From positions 1-64,000 of the forward strand of contig NZ_BAEE01000064.1 in assembly GCF_000241265.1 (NCBI RefSeq): a stretch of 64,000 nucleotides of DNA. Direction: 5' to 3'. Below, piece after piece: positions 63,293 through 64,000 of the stretch. The notes beneath the pieces are model-generated. The model was not told the DNA's origin, ran no database searches, and saw only the letters and a list, made by a program, of their open reading frames with translations. Source of the stretch: Gordonia araii NBRC 100433. Its GTDB lineage: Bacteria > Actinomycetota > Actinomycetes > Mycobacteriales > Mycobacteriaceae. The translations under genes were made by a program, and so were the position numbers. Numbering within the stretch: position 1 is the stretch's first letter; each line of letters starts with the position of its first letter.

Positions 63293-63766
63293 TCACGCCT
63301 CGTCGCCGGGCTCCTGCGGCTGGGCGGCGGCGGCCGCGCGCACCTGCGGCGCGAGTTCGGCGATCTTGGCCAGCACACCGTTGACGAAGGCCGGCGAGTT
63401 GTCCGTCGACAGTTCTTTGGCGAGTTGGACGGCCTCGTCGACGATCACGACGGGGTCGACGTCGTCGGCGTTGAACAGCTCCCACGCCGCGAGGCGCAAG
63501 ATCGCCCGGTCCACGGCGGGCAGGCGGTCGAGCTGCCATTTGTCCAGGTGCGACGAGATGACCGCATCGATCTGCGCGGCATCGCCGGTGACGCCCTTGA
63601 CCGCCCTCTCGGTGTAATCGTGGATCGTTCCGACGCTGTCGTCGACGACGAAGATGCGACGTCGCTGGTCGATCAGTTCCAGCGGCGAGACGCCCTTGGC
63701 CTCGGCTTCGAACAGCAGATCCACCGCGCGGTTGCGCGCTTTGTGGCGGGTACCGGAATGTTTCAC
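63293..63766 (-). CDS. nusB: Transcription antitermination factor NusB
   Basis: 157 residues. All-helical NusB fold: [82 protein letters not shown]. Binds boxA RNA with S10 in rRNA antitermination. It lies 21 bases after the efp stop; the pair is the usual efp-nusB unit. Confidence 0.96.
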   Translation of the reverse strand: MKHSGTRHKARNRAVDLLFEAEAKGVSPLELIDQRRRIFVVDDSVGTIHDYTERAVKGVTGDAAQIDAVISSHLDKWQLDRLPAVDRAILRLAAWELFNADDVDPVVIVDEAVQLAKELSTDNSPAFVNGVLAKIAELAPQVRAAAAAQPQEPGDEA

Positions 63767-63787
63767 TTCGGCCTGTGTCGATCCGGG

Positions 63788-64000
63788 CTAGGAGTTGACG
63801 CGACCGAGGTAGCTGCCGTCGCGCGAGTCGACCTTCAGCTTGTCACCAGTGTTGATGAACAGCGGCACGTTGATCTCGGCGCCGCTCTCCATGGTGGCGG
63901 GCTTGGTGCCGCCGGTCGAGCGGTCGCCCTGCAGCCCCGGGTCGGTGTGGGTGACCACCATTTCGACGGTGACGGGCAGCTCGATGAACAGCGGCACGCC
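63788..64000 (-). CDS. efp: Elongation factor P, C-terminal part (5' end outside window)
   Basis: 71 codons including the stop. The C-terminal OB domain is visible: [63 protein letters not shown], the highly conserved end of EF-P, which rescues ribosomes stalled at proline runs. The N-terminal domain with the modified residue lies beyond base 64000. Confidence 0.97.
   Translation of the reverse strand, partial: GVPLFIELPVTVEMVVTHTDPGLQGDRSTGGTKPATMESGAEINVPLFINTGDKLKVDSRDGSYLGRVNS

Overview
The window is high-GC actinobacterial chromosome. A mycolic-acid genus close to Gordonia, Williamsia or Mycobacterium is the best fit: the housekeeping gene order (efp-nusB, pyrR-pyrB-pyrC-carA-carB-pyrF, mihF-gmk-rpoZ-coaBC-metK-priA-fmt-rsmB-rpe-ribD, ribE-ribBA-ribH, uvrC-rapZ-yvcK-whiA, gap-pgk-tpiA-secG-ppc) matches the Mycobacterium tuberculosis Rv1379-Rv1440 region in content and order. 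Genus is inferred from this synteny and from protein family traits (mIHF, a degenerate PriA, LGFP lipoprotein, IrtB-like ABC exporter, IdeR-type box). No 16S gene or tRNA was found to confirm it.

Layout. 1-3549: an IrtAB-like ABC transporter pair, then a CmtR-type metal sensor with a CDF-type metal transporter. 3571-6000: a patch of foreign or decayed DNA holding a TetR C-terminal remnant, a putative amyloid-motif (conflict-system-like) gene split by a frame break behind an 11-bp perfect hairpin, and a TIGR02391/Ymh-type gene cut off where it runs into a PaaI-type thioesterase. 6000-8821: thioesterase and DHA2-type efflux pump, divergent from a TetR regulator across a perfect operator. 8825-12866: a minus-strand operon of three coupled genes (tyrosine recombinase, XRE-type HTH, zinc-ribbon degenerate recombinase) followed by a frameshifted HEPN-like gene; recombination-site-like repeats lie at its promoter end. 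13052-13734: vapBC. 13773-27067: ordinary accessory metabolism (LGFP lipoprotein, shortened PaiB, crotonase, KTSC protein, an SDR/diiron/Baeyer-Villiger oxidation operon, GlsB, PPOX and VOC proteins, TetR/UvrA-like/NfeD/flotillin cluster, SDR).

27169-64000 is almost entirely minus-strand core genome: anaplerosis and lower glycolysis (ppc, secG, tpiA, pgk, gap); the whiA-yvcK-rapZ-uvrC block; riboflavin synthesis under an FMN riboswitch; ribD, rpe, rsmB, fmt, priA, metK, coaBC, rpoZ, gmk, mihF; a pyrimidine operon headed by pyrR with a PyrR-binding RNA loop just before its ribosome binding site; a secreted beta-propeller protein behind an IdeR-like iron box; then nusB and efp. Many junctions are 1-4 base stop/start overlaps, so long translationally coupled operons are the rule.

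The most unusual items are the recombinase trio with its repeat sites, the split amyloid-motif gene with its hairpin, the head-to-head pair of 22-bp repeat arrays at 26056-26248, the iron box before the beta-propeller gene, and several genes broken by frameshift, in-frame deletion or truncation.
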